Shown: piece by piece, positions 21,524 to 31,186 of the stretch
How the letters are laid out: every line of letters starts with the position of its first letter
How positions within the stretch are numbered: the stretch's first letter is position 1
Source of the DNA: Alopecurus myosuroides
Taxonomy: Eukaryota > Streptophyta > Magnoliopsida > Poales > Poaceae
Assembly: GCA_028641055.1 (NCBI GenBank)
Contig: CM054062.1
Location: 21,137,639-21,201,638 of the forward strand
Length of the DNA: 64,000 bases
Direction: 5' to 3'
Program-made: the position numbers and the translations under genes
Notes under the pieces: model-generated
Told to the model about the DNA's origin: nothing
Databases searched by the model: none
What the model saw: only the letters and a program-made list of their open reading frames with translations

Positions 21524-23149
21524 TGATGCGCGTGTAACACACGTTCGTTGGAAGACCCCAAGAGGAAGGTATGAAGAGCACAGTAGCAAGTTTCCCTGAG
21601 AAAAAAACCAAGGTTGAATCGACCAATAGGAGAAAGAAATCACTTACGAAGGTTGATGCGGATGATGTGGCAGGGTGCACTACCGGTTCAGAAGCAACGT
21701 GGAACCTACACAAAACAATCAAATCACTTTGCCCCAACGAAGCAGTGAGGTTGTCAATCTCACCGGTTTTGCTAAAAACAAAGATGTAAAACTTATCGTA
21801 TGAAAAATAGTACTTGTTTGCAGTAGATGATAAGAGAACAATGATGGAAGTAGTAAACAGTAGGAACCGTATGAGAACAGAGATTGCAGTGGTTGTATTA
21901 TCAGTGTAAAGGAAATGGACCAGGGTCCACAGTTCAATAGTGGTGTCTCCCAAAAACAGATAAATAGCATGTTGGGTAAACAAATTACAGATGGGCAACT
22001 GACAGATATAAAGGCTGCACCGTAGTGCATATGCATGACATGATGATTACTATGTGATTCATGCGGGCATTACAACAAGATACATATACCGTCATCCAAC
22101 TTTATATATGACTAATAATCCATCCTCAGAGTGCCGTCCGAGCAAACCTTGGGTATTAAGCTGCAAGCAACAGATAATCACAGTAAGCAAAGTGTGTAAT
22201 GTAAACAATGTATACACCGTTGTTTGTCCCTAATGGCAACAACACATCCCCCACCCGTTTACATTTCTGTCACTCGAGCGTGAGTGAAAGGGACGCATGA
22301 ACCCACTATCGAGCATAGATACTCCCTCTTGGAGTTACAATCATCTAGTTGGCCAGAGCATCTACTAGCAACAGAGAGCATGCAAGATCATAAATAATAT
22401 ACACATGAAAAAACAAGATAGATTGATAATCACTGGACATAGCATTCAATATTTATCGAATCGCAGCAAACACAACATGTAGCATTCAATATTGATCTTG
22501 AACATGTAGGGCAGCTCACAAGATCTAAACACGAGACATAAAGAGGTGGAAACAACCATCTAGCTACTAATATGGACCCGTAGTCCAAGGATGAACTACT
22601 CACGCATCATTCCGGAGGCGGGCATGGTGGTGTAGAGCCCTCCGGTGATGATTCCCCCTCCCGGCAGGGTGCCGGGGAGAGCTCCAGAACCCTCCCGAAC
22701 TAGGGTTGACGATGACGGCGGCTGCGGATGTTTTTTGTGGAAAAGAATCGGGTAGTTAGGGTTAACCTCCCGAGCGTTATAAATAGACGGAAGGACAACT
22801 TCGGTGGGCGGCCAGGGGGCCCACACCACCCACAGGCGCGGCCAGAGGGGGGGCGCACCCTATGGTGTAGGGCCCTTGTGGCCCCCCTCCGGGTCCCCTC
22901 CGGACTCCGCGTGCGCGGCGACGTTCTAAGACTCTAGGTTTTCGAATCGTCCAATTCCGAGAATATTTCCAAAACAATTTTTCTGAAACTGAAAACAGCA
23001 GAAAACATGAACTGGCTCTGTGGCATCTTGTTAATAGGTTAGTGCCAGAAAATCAATAAAAAGGGCATAAAGCATAAGGGAAACATGTAGCATATAGTAT
23101 GGAAACAAAATGAAACATTAGAAATTATTGATACGTTTGTGACGTATCA
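21524..23149 (-). repeat. 5' LTR of element C
   Basis: The 1626-bp LTR reads TGATACGTCACAAACG from 23149 and ends near TTACACGCGCATCA at 21524. It is the closest relative in the window of the LTR of A (1113-2740), with nearly the same length, so A and C share an LTR lineage even though their gag types differ. Confidence 0.88.
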
Positions 23150-23505
23150 GTCTCCATCTTCTAATTTTATGCACAATTAAGAGAGTGTAGTTGCCATTCT
23201 GAGTTTAATGTGCATCAGTCCCAAAGATTATTATTGATTGATTCATAATGTGTTATTACTTGCTCTCAAATTATTTGTTTTAATCATCCACTTAAACTTT
23301 GAAGGTGTCCTGAAATTTATGTTTTGCCCCACTCTTAAGGACAAGCGAAATATCACTTTGCTATGTTTTTTTATGTTCAAAACAAACGTATAACTTTCAA
23401 ATGTATTATTATTCATGATCTTTTATTTGTGTTACTTTTCATGATGCAAAGTGATTGCTAAGTATCATTGTTAGAATTATATCCATTTTAGAACATTGCA
23501 GGCGG
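23150..23505 (+). mobile_element. 3' remnant of element A
   Basis: This is the plus-oriented counterpart of the last non-coding part of element B (4870-5250 on the other strand). Shared blocks include TTTTGCCCCACTCTTAAGGA, AAATATCACTTTGC and TTACTTTTCATGATGCAAAG. It breaks off near 23505 (…GAACATTGCAG), before the polypurine tract and 3' LTR, so A is truncated here. Confidence 0.75.
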
Positions 23506-24164
23506 CAGCGTGGGATCCCAATCCAGCGGCGACCGGGAACCAAGTGCCGGCGGCGGTAATGGGATCGAGGGATCGGAGGCGGGCGCTTCAGTTCCTCGGA
23601 CGGAGAGAGACGACGCCTCTCACGGTCTGATCAATTTTTTTGATCTCCTGCTCATCACATATCCATTGGGGGCAGCGAGATGGGGATGAGTGTTCCGTAC
23701 GTGTAAGGAAGAAATAAGCGAACCGGTATGGGTCAGACTGTAACTGGACTGCGGGTTGATTTCTAGTTTACTGAGAGGGTAAATCGCAAAATAACCACGA
23801 CGTACCGAGTCATTTTATTTTCGGTTAGCTTGACGTAAGTAAGACAAGAGTGGGGCTATTCACGTCATGGGAGAGGATATAGCTTTTCACGTTGTAAGAA
23901 AAAATTCCAGGTTTATCATGATCCAGATCACTCGTTTTCTAGGTCTTTCATCACCCTTAAAGATTTAGTTAATATCAAGCCAGAAATTGCCAATTATCGT
24001 GTGTATAAACTATGTTGCCTCCCACTTCTCTACCTGATAGGATGACGACAGTACTGTAATTTTTTTTCAAAGCTGAACCGTAGGTTTCCCCACCGTGATT
24101 TTTAATAATTTTCAAATAAAGGTTTTAGTACATGGATCTTTTAAACACATTGCAACCGTGGCTT
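23506..24164. other. Unassigned sequence right of element A
   Basis: A GC-rich stretch (23506-23640, with GGCGGCAGCG, GCCGGCGGCGG and GGAGAGAGACGACGCC) resembles a grass gene leader or first exon but has no defensible frame. Bases 23640-24164 hold nothing I can identify. The abrupt composition change at 23505 marks a deletion or recombination breakpoint. Confidence 0.35.
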
Positions 24165-24696
24165 CCTCACTTGTCGTGGGACATAAGTCATCTGCTTCTG
24201 TACACCAGAAATCGAATAGCTTAAGAGCCCTCAATGTACTAGGCAGCAAACCTAAACATTGTGTGATGTCTCACTGTCCAACTTTATTAAGTAAGGGCAT
24301 CTCCAGTCGCCCCCCCGAGTCCCCCAGGCGGGCTTTTTCTCGCCGGAAGCGGTGAATAGCGCCGTTTCCTCACCAGTCGGCCCCCCAGAAGCCTAAATAG
24401 CGCCGTTTCGGCGCTATTTCGCGCCGCGGCACCCAGGCCAAATCCAGCCCGCTGGGTTCGGCCTGGGGGGCGTAACTGCGCGGCAGCACGCGCGGACCAG
24501 CTCTGTCAGTGACGCGACGAAAAAGCGTGGGAACAGAACCGCCCCGTGATCATCTTCTCGGCGCGCGCGTCGGTCAAAGGCTTCCGGCGTTTATGGCGTG
24601 GCGGCCGCCCAGTGCATGCGCCCGTTCAAAGGCTGCCGGCGTAATGGCGTGGCGGGCGGCAGCGAGGGGACGCGCTGCAGTAAATGCCCGGGAGCC

Positions 24697-24703
24697 TATA
24701 AAA
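24697..24703 (+). promoter_or_regulatory. TATA box of the passenger gene
   Basis: TATAAAA lies 101 bases before the ATG at 24804, within a GC-rich promoter-like stretch. Confidence 0.6.
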
Positions 24704-24803
24704 TCCCCCCGCCGCTCGCCGCGCTCGCCATTCTTCTACCTCGCTCCTCTCCTTCCCTCGGCACTCTCCTCTCCCCCGTGCTCTCTTTCCTCCACGCAGA
24801 ACA

Positions 24804-25833
24804 ATGGCGAGCTACAAGGACAACGCCACAGCCAACGGCTTCCCCCGCCGTCACCTTCGTCGCGACGAGGCCCTCAGCGCCGGACAGCCGCCTCCCTAGC
24901 TCTGGCGCCGGGCAGCCGCGCTGGGCCCTCAGCGCGGGCGGGGTGCCCGTGCCTCCGCTCCCGAGCACGGACGCGGAGTTCCGGTGTGCAATCCGCGAGG
25001 TGCGTGCCGGCATGGAGGCGGCCGACCACCTGCCGGAGGAAGGCTTCGACGAGTTCTGGTGGCAGGAGGTCACTAGACGCCGCGACAGGGAGCTCACCTC
25101 CCTGGGCGACAACGGCCCCGTCGACGGCCGCTACAATGCCAATGGGCGCCGCCGTTGGTGGGGAGGCCACAACCGCACCATCGAGTGGGTTGTGGACTAC
25201 ATCCACGCCGGCAACGCGCCACGCTTGGAGATGCCACCCCGGCAGAACCCGGCGTGGGATGCGCGCCGGACGGGCGCCTCCTCCTCGTCGGCCACCTCGA
25301 GCTCCTCCGGCGCCCACTCGCTCTCTGTCTTCCCTCTTCCTGAACTCCGGCGCGCCAGCCCGCAGGCGTAGCAGCAGCGCCCTGCGCAGCCATGCTTCGA
25401 ACAATTGGTCCGTCCGAAGACCGAGGACGCCGGCGACGACGAGGAGTGGCCAGACCTCAAGGCCGCGGAGCAGCTCTCCCTAAACACGCTCCAGCCCATC
25501 GCCGCGGACTGGAGCTTGCGGGAGAGCACCGCCCAGGAGATGGAGCTCCAGCGCCGCCTGCTCGCTGAGGCGGAACAACGCAAGGCGGCGCGCGATCGGG
25601 AGGCTGCCGCCAACGCGGCGCGCCTCCGCGTCCCTCCCCCACCGCCGACGAAGGACCCCGTCTACGTCGTCCTCGACCCCGACTCCGATGAGGAGGACGA
25701 GATCCAGCGCGCCCTCGCGGCGAGCAGGTGGGGCAGCTGCGGCGACGCCGGGCAGGGGACGAGCAAGCGTCCCGGCGACGGCGACGACGTCGACTACAGC
25801 CAGGCCATCGCCGAGCGCCTGGTGCTTCAGTAG
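24804..25833 (+). pseudogene. Passenger gene of the Harbinger-like element, frameshifted
   Basis: The start is MASYKDNATANGFPRRHLRR. A one-base shift near 24890 moves the sense into another frame, which continues SSGAGQPRWALSAGG, then a well-formed segment DEFWWQEVTRRRDREL and RRRWWGGHNRTIEWVVDYIH. It reaches a TAG at 25369-25371 inside a run of Gln codons. The same frame continues to 25833 with an acidic and Gln/Glu-rich C terminus (EDAGDDEEWPDLKAAEQLS, QEMELQRRLLAEAEQRKAA, VYVVLDPDSDEEDEIQRAL). I recognise it only as a type often found in grass transposons and cannot assign a function. One frameshift and one stop make it a recent pseudogene. Confidence 0.65.
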
Positions 25834-25903
25834 TTTTAGTTTAGTTTAAATTTGCGTTCTAGTTTAAATTCGCGTCGAAATTGTACGAACTTTGCCTAAA
25901 TTC

Positions 25904-25909
25904 AATAAA
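25904..25909 (+). terminator. Poly(A) signal of the passenger gene
   Basis: AATAAA occurs about 70 bases after the stop codon at 25831-25833, in an AT-rich 3' region repeating GTTTAAATT. Confidence 0.5.
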
Positions 25910-26239
25910 ATGCGTCTAGTTTAAAATCTTGTTTTTTTTTGTGCCGAATCTTGGGCTCGGGGAGCGACTGGGAAGCCTGCCCCCCCAGGTTCCAGATTAG
26001 CGCCATTTGGCACCGCGGCACCACCAAAACGGCGGCGTTTTGGGCCCTGGGGGGACGCAACGACTGGAGATTCCCTAATATTTCGGAACCGAAGTTTCAC
26101 GTTTACACAAACACTCACATCAGTGCCATACTTGAGGTTTATTCAGCGTACAAGTAAGTGAGCGGAAGTGCACGAGAAGAGATTACTATCGATCGGTTCG
26201 ATAAGACCATGGATGTTGTTATTTTATGGTGATCCAAAT

Positions 26240-26975
26240 TCATATTCGTATATACTGATAAAGGCCGAACTTCAGATGTAGTGGAGCCGGAGGGGAGGCA
26301 CAGTCGCCCCGCACAAGCATGGACTGCACAAGCATGGACTTCCCATTGTTGGTGAGCTTCCAAGAGATGGTGTCCATGGTTTCCTCGGCAAGTTGAACCT
26401 CTTGTAGCTTGCTCCAAAGCTCAAAGAACTCGGAGATGAGTTCAACCGTAACGCCATCCGAGAGATTTAAATTGCTCACCCAAAAATCATGGACCGCATG
26501 ATGTTCTTGTGCTTGGCGATGTTGAAAATGAAAGGAGCAATGAGTTTGGTCTTAATCCCATCAATCCACGGAGAGTGCCAAAACTTAGCGATCTTTCCAT
26601 TGCCAAAAATAATGTTGACGGGGTTGTAGAAGAGCTCCATGTCCATGTCATCGCAAGGGTGTCCTAAACCGACCCAAGCACGCTCCGGATCCGTCCATTC
26701 AAACCATGGCCAAAGAAGGCTTAATGCCCTCGCGCACTTCTCGAGATCGATGATGCCAAGACCTCCCAACTTTTTTGGCTTACAAACAAGCTCCCACTTT
26801 ACCTTGTATTTACCGCCAGAAACCTTATCCGAGGCCGCCCAAAGTTGTCTAGCGTCAAGAGCATTGAATAAGTTGAGCAAGTCCATCTTGATTATCTCTT
26901 AGAAGTTCTGATAAAATTTAGCTAGGAAATCATGCGGACCCACGACTTTGTTGTGTTCTGTTTGAAGGACCGCCT
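26240..26975 (-). pseudogene. LINE (non-LTR retrotransposon) fragment with internal deletion
   Basis: On the minus strand the 5' part reads VVGPHDFLAKFYQNF then a stop and EIIKMDLLNLFNAL. This fits the PGPDGF..EFYQ.FW motif near the start of a LINE reverse transcriptase domain. It jumps directly to the C-terminal part (LWAASDKVSGGKYKVKWELV, PKKLGGLGIIDLEKCARAL), so the catalytic middle of the reverse transcriptase is missing. After a frameshift near 26476 the zf-RVT-type tail follows (MDTISWKLTNNGKSM). A 14-base tandem duplication (CACAAGCATGGACT, 26311-26340) lies near the 3' end. Confidence 0.75.
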
Positions 26976-27599
26976 TTTTTTACACCGGTAGAAAATAGGC
27001 CTATAGTCCCGGTTCGCCAGGTCCAGTAGTCCCGACCGAGCAACCGGGACTAGCTATGCGCGACTAAAGACCCCACCCCCTATAGTCGCGCCGATTACGA
27101 ACCGGGACTAAAGGCCCGTCCACGTGGGCCGGTGGCGGAGCCGGGGCGCGGAGGACCTTTAGTCCCGGTTGGCAACATGAACCGGGACTAGACTTTATTT
27201 CGTCATTTTTTTAATTCATTTGGGTTTCTAATTATTTTTCACACCAATTTTTCTCTCCCTTTTTTTCACTCCTTTTTTTCTTCAGAATTTGTATTATTTG
27301 CTTAGTGTCTAACTACAATTATCTCTAGTCAAATTACGTACTCATGGTCAAACTTCCCGCTCGGTCACCCATCCTCCCACTACTCTAGCACTAGCACGCT
27401 TAACTTCCGAGTTCCATACCGTCCCGCATCCAAGTGTTTCGCACGCATGTATGTGATAGTAGTATCATATCAATCTTATTAACATGTTGGTCGATGCCAC
27501 ATTTGTTTATTGTTTGAATTTCAAATAAATCTTTTAAGAAACAAAAGTAATGATGTAATTAATAATTTTGAATAAATAAATAAACATTAACTTTTTAAT

Positions 27600-27850
27600 T
27601 TGTATTATTTCTAAAAATACAAATAATATATCAAAAAATTTAGAAAAATATAACTAATTCATTTTAAAATCTTAAAAATACAAATAATATATCAAAAAAT
27701 TAAGAACAATAATACTAATTCATTTTAAAATCTTAAAAATACAAATAATATATCAAAAAATTAAGAAAAATAATACTAATTCATTTTAAAATCTTAAAAA
27801 TACAAATAATATATCAAAAAATTAAGAAAAATAATACTAATTCATTTTAA
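27600..27850. repeat. 61-bp tandem repeat, about four copies
   Basis: An AT-rich unit (containing TACAAATAATATATCAAAAA and TACTAATTCATTTTAAAATC) repeats with a 61-base period. The first copy is most diverged and the last two differ at almost no position. It lies inside the CACTA element. Confidence 0.85.
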
Positions 27851-28332
27851 TACTGGATGAGTTTGGTATTGACTAGATATATGTTTTCCTGGCTTAGATT
27901 AATTTTTGGTGAACAGATATATAGAAACTGTAGTTTTTCTGTTTTTTTTTCTTGATGTGTTATTGTTTGTTTTCTTGATGTGTTTTTGTTTTTGCTTGTT
28001 TTGAAACGTGTGTTTGACATAATATAGAAATAGTATAGCTAGGAATTAATATAGAAATAATATCCATTACACTTTGCAACACTTTGCAAATTTTTCCAAG
28101 TCATTTAAAACTAGGAAATAAAAATAGTTTTATGAACAACAAAAGACAAGTGATAATTAAATCACAAGTAAAATACGAGTAGAGACATCACAATCATGAA
28201 TAGAACACAATCCTATCACATTCATAACATAGAGTTTTACGATCACACATAACACAAACATAAGTCTCACAATACTAAGATATCCATTACATACTAAGAT
28301 ATCCATTACATGCATATATCGAACGCATACAT

Positions 28333-29040
28333 CTATGGCTCCGTCGAGTAGATGCGGAACAACTCGTAGGAGACGTATGCATCTATGGCTGCATACTTGA
28401 CGTTCATTCAGTCCAGTGGGGTCTTCTCCCAATACCAGTGATTCGTCGAGGGGAAACCAGACTTCATGGTTTCGTAGCCCTCGTGGATGAAGGCAGTTAC
28501 CATCGGAGCCATCCCGGTCTTGGGCCCGGGCAACTCATCGAAATGGATAAGATCCTGAAGATCAATGTAGTGATCTTCAGGTATCACAATACCCAAGCGC
28601 ATCAATTTCTGACGGTCTTGAGTTTTGTCAACGCTGCAAAAGTCATACCCCTTGTTGACAAGAAAATCAACAAGTGCCGGAGAATGCTTTGAACTACTGC
28701 AACAACAAAAATTTGATATGTGTTAGATATGTTGCAACACATGTATTCTTCAGATGCAACAAACAAATCGAAGATGCAAAATTGTACGTGTGCGTTACCT
28801 TAACCATTGGAAGACCAAAACGGCCTCCTTGAACGCAATCTGGATGACGGCAACATCCCGTTGATCCGCCGTATACTCCAGATCAACCCCGAAGAACCGG
28901 TGTTCATCGGGAGAGGAGAAATAGAGATTGGTCAAATGCCCAAGAGCACCGGGGAGCCTCTCGCAAATGTTGGTGTAGCACACGTCGAGACGCTTGCCGC
29001 ATGGTGTGGGAACACGGAATCTCTGCCAAACTTCAGCCAT
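28333..29040 (-). pseudogene. Captured DEDD 3'-5' exonuclease-like gene, one stop
   Basis: Two exons (28799-29040 and 28333-28696) join across a GT-AG intron in phase and encode about 201 residues starting MAEVWQRFRVP. The protein matches the RNase D / WRN-type exonuclease domain: FFGVDLEYTADQRDVAVIQI carries the D-x-E pair of motif I, VNKGYDFCSVDKTQDRQKL the second-motif Asp, and YAAIDAYVSYELF the third motif with D and Y. Such enzymes degrade RNA or DNA from the 3' end. A TGA at 28409-28411 interrupts WEKTPLD-MNVKYAAID, probably from a CGA Arg codon by one C-to-T change, just before the third catalytic motif. Everything else is open. Its position between CACTA ends indicates gene capture. 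Confidence 0.78.
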
Positions 29041-29429
29041 GGTGCTTGGTGGAGGAAGATCGAAGAGAGGGAAGAGAAGAGAAGAGAGGAAGAAACAGAG
29101 ACTCGGACGCGCACTGTAGCAATGGCGCCCTTCTGCCTCGCTCGCGGAATAAAAACCGCCGCGCGGGAGGCGAGCAGTTTGTATCTTTAGTCCCGGGTGG
29201 CCAGGCCAACCGGGACTAAAGACTCATTAGTCCCGGGCCGCCAGGCCAACCGGAATTAATGCCCTCCACGCGCCTCAACGCGCTTCCCAACCCGCGACGC
29301 ATGACCTTCTGTCGCGGGTCTCCTCCCGACCCGGGACTAAAGACTCATTAGTCACGGTGCGCGACGTTTGGAGACTGATGGGGGCGTATAGAAGGCCTTT
29401 TTTCTACTAGTGTTACTTCCTCCTCGGAA

Positions 29430-29830
29430 TAAGGTGCAAGGTGGGACATATATAGTCATCTACTTCTGTGACACCAGAAATCGAATCGACAAGGGATTTG
29501 GCGTTAAGAAAGGTGCGGCGCCAAAGGTGTGTATATTCTGTGTCAAAAGGGAGTATGGTTGAATGCATGCGATCGACTTAATTTGCGGTTCAGTTCCAAG
29601 CTTAACCGAAGTTACATGCATGTGCCTGCCGTCTTCCCCTAGAGTAGAATAGCACGAGGAGGCACCAGGATTAAACAGACTCACTGTCCATCTTTATTTA
29701 TTAGTTCTGCACCGAAGTTCCACGTTTACACAAAACATGCACATCAGGGCCATACTTGACGTTTATTCAGCGTACTACTATATGTTACGCAAGTACTCCG
29801 TACACGAGAAGATATTACTATCCGTTCAGT
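29430..29830. repeat. Copy 2 of the duplicated host segment (unoccupied)
   Basis: This is the paralogue of copy 1 without the Harbinger-like insertion. Opposite the insertion point it reads TTTATTTATTAGTTCTGC, against TTTATTAAGTAA…TAATATTTCGG in copy 1. On the minus strand it lies directly downstream of the secreted-peptide gene and probably includes its 3' untranslated region. Confidence 0.7.
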
Positions 29831-29833
29831 CTT

Positions 29834-30230
29834 TCAAGTGTTTGGAGAAGGTGGTGCAGGTGCGCCACTCGGTGGTAGGACTGGGCATCCCTTCCGGCGG
29901 CATATCGGACGGGGAAAAACATCGGTCGATGAGTCCGCAGCAGCGCTGGCTTTTAATCCTCGGCCATGACCTCCTGGTCCTGGAAAGAAAACACGAAAGG
30001 AAAAAACATCCATCGAATCAGAACTATTCATGCTCAGAAATTTAGAATGCTACTCGAGAATCTTGTTTCTAGGAGCAAAAGATGGTGACGAAGAGAAGCG
30101 GAATGAGATGAACAGTTATGAAGCACGAACCGAATCGGGCTCCGTGGCAGACGGGGCTGCTCATTATTAGCGCGGAGACGACGAACAGCAGGAGCACCAG
30201 GAAACGTACAGCCCTAGCGAAGGACGCCAT
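29834..30230 (-). CDS. Small secreted peptide precursor, 81 residues
   Basis: Exon 1 (30131-30230) begins MASFARAVRFLVLLLFVVSA and reads on through LIMSSPVCHGARF, a clear N-terminal signal peptide with probable cleavage near CHG-ARF. A 151-base intron (GTTCGT…TTTCCAG) joins in phase to exon 2 (29834-29979), giving GPGGHGRGLKASAAADSSTD, then VFPRPICRRKGCPVLP and the C terminus PPSGAPAPPSPNT. The mature part is basic, Gly/Pro-rich, with two close cysteines and a Pro-rich tail. This resembles plant post-translationally processed peptide hormones ending in SG-P motifs (PIP/IDA-like in a broad sense), but I cannot place it in a named family. Both exons are open with no repeat signature. A TATA-like ACAAATA lies at 30344-30350 on the minus strand. 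Confidence 0.6.
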
Positions 30231-30715
30231 CCTTCGCACTAGCTAATTACTTTGTCTGCCTCTCCGCTATCTTCGATCTGACGAGTTCGAGCTGTGTATT
30301 TCCTGCTGCTCACTGGATGTTTTACGTGGTAGTGAGGCCAGTATTTGTAGTGTTAGACATCGGCCCCGCTGGAGAAAAGAAAGATGGTAACATTGGCCCG
30401 TATAGATTTTTTTTTCCTTAGGGTTTTTTTTCGAGCAAATCGTGCAAACATTTTCGTGTGGTGCACGTGCTGTCAATTCTGACGGCTACAGGAATTTTGG
30501 TCGTAAAGATAAGAACTGTACTACCGCGCGAGGGGACGAATACGCAAGTGATGACGATTAGGTACTCACGTCTCTAGGGCTAGTCAAGGTTCGCGGCGAA
30601 CTGCGCTGTGCAAAACCGCACGATAAATGGACAAGTCGACGATTAAGAGTGAACCGTCCCGGTGCATCCATATAGTCTAAAATATCCGCTATTCATAATT
30701 GACAAGACGTCTATG
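30231..30715. other. Probable promoter side of the peptide gene; otherwise unassigned
   Basis: On the minus strand this is upstream of the peptide gene. It contains the TATA-like site near 30344 and no other coding frame. Bases 30480-30700 show nothing recognisable. Confidence 0.35.
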
Positions 30716-30862
30716 TTTTTTTTGAACAGTAAAGCGGTCCCAAGGGACCAGGAAGCTTATCCATACCACAGCGGGCAATTACAAGGAGGCCCCCGGAGAG
30801 GGGTAATTACAACGAGGTCCTCAAAATATGCTAGTTGAACCCTAGAAAAAACGAGGGTAATT
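30716..30862 (-). mobile_element. Short retroposed insertion with 14-bp target duplication
   Basis: A 147-bp insert, oriented on the minus strand, ends in an A tract (T run at 30716-30723). It is flanked by a perfect direct repeat ACAAGACGTCTATG at 30702-30715 and 30863-30876. Poly(A) plus a long target duplication is the mark of LINE-driven retroposition, so this is a SINE or a 5'-truncated LINE. The insert contains two similar GGGTAATTACAA-type blocks. Confidence 0.75.
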
Positions 30863-31011
30863 ACAAGACGTCTATGTAACAAGTCAACATAAACATCTGA
30901 ACCAATGATGAAAATTGATGTACAACAAATATCATAATTTGTTTGTGGTGTCATCTATCCGACCATTTTAGACCTTCCATTGCCACTTTCAGGAACAGCG
31001 GTGGTTATATA

Positions 31012-31186
31012 CTCACTCCTTTCTAAAATAAATTGTCTATTATTTTTGGCTAAAGTCAATTTGCAAAGTTGGACTAGTTATATATAGAAGAAGAAAAAAC
31101 ATGATCATCTACAATATCAAATCAACACAGATCATATATATTTGGTATGGTAAATGCTGATACTTTTTGTTTTTGAAATGGAGGTT
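31012..31186. mobile_element. Possible decayed Stowaway-type MITE
   Basis: The left end CTCACTCCTTTCTAAAATAA follows a TA and resembles Stowaway ends (CTCCCTCCGT…AAAATAA). A poorly matching inverted end may be GTTTTTGAAATGGAGG near 31168-31184, followed by TA. Only the left end is persuasive. Confidence 0.4.

Larger units (their letters stand above)
17916..23149 (-). mobile_element. Element C: Athila-type retrotransposon, 3' end deleted
   Basis: C has a 5' LTR (21524-23149), a primer-binding site, gag, protease and part of the non-coding 3' region, all on the minus strand, then ends at about 17916 without a 3' LTR. At its outer LTR edge (23150) the sequence is element A again, in plus orientation (GTCTCCATCTTCTAA, as in B at 5240-5260 read on the other strand). 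C is therefore an insertion into A. Using B as reference, the deletion at 17.9 kb took C's 3' LTR and part of its internal region plus about 170 bp of A. Confidence 0.82.
24295..26075. mobile_element. PIF/Harbinger-like element with a passenger gene
   Basis: The 1781-bp element begins GGGCATCTCCAGTCG and ends, read inward, GGGAATCTCCAGTCG. It is flanked by the 3-bp target duplication TAA (24292-24294 and 26076-26078), the size and type expected of PIF/Harbinger. The paralogous unoccupied segment at 29690-29715 confirms both edges. No DDE transposase or Myb-like protein is seen. The interior holds one GC-rich gene with TATA box, start, and poly(A) signal. Confidence 0.85.
24165..26200. repeat. 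Copy 1 of a duplicated host segment, split by a transposon
   Basis: Bases 24165-24294 plus 26076-about 26200 match, in the same order, the segment 29430-29830. Shared pieces are CACCAGAAATCGAAT, TCACTGTCCA-CTTTATT, CCGAAGTT-CACGTTTACACA, GGTTTATTCAGCGTAC (GACGTTTATTCAGCGTAC in copy 2) and CACGAGAAGA-ATTACTATC. Copy 1 lacks about 150 bp present in copy 2, is split by the Harbinger-like element at 24295-26075, and lacks the coding part that follows copy 2. Confidence 0.75.
26983..29412. mobile_element. CACTA transposon with a captured exonuclease gene
   Basis: The 2430-bp element starts CACCGGTAGAAAATAGG and ends TTTTTTCTACTAGTG, with the target duplication TTA at 26980-26982 and 29413-29415. 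The left terminus has drifted (CACCGG for CACTAG). Subterminal repeats of the AGTCCCGGTT / AACCGGGACTA type occur at 27015-27190 and 29187-29345. No transposase is visible. The interior holds a 61-bp tandem repeat and a 3'-5' exonuclease-like pseudogene. Confidence 0.88.

Noticed and set aside
1113..23149. One giant palindrome or a single element with inverted LTRs
   Set aside because: The outer flanks (CCTAA and GTCTC) do not match, the gag types of the two arms differ, and plus-oriented A sequence resumes at 23150. Nested insertion plus deletion explains it better.
24509..25483. A 324-codon plus-strand frame and several long minus-strand frames in the Harbinger-like element
   Set aside because: These arise from very high GC content. 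The frame with sensible protein sequence is the one starting at 24804 and continuing in the neighbouring frame to 25833.
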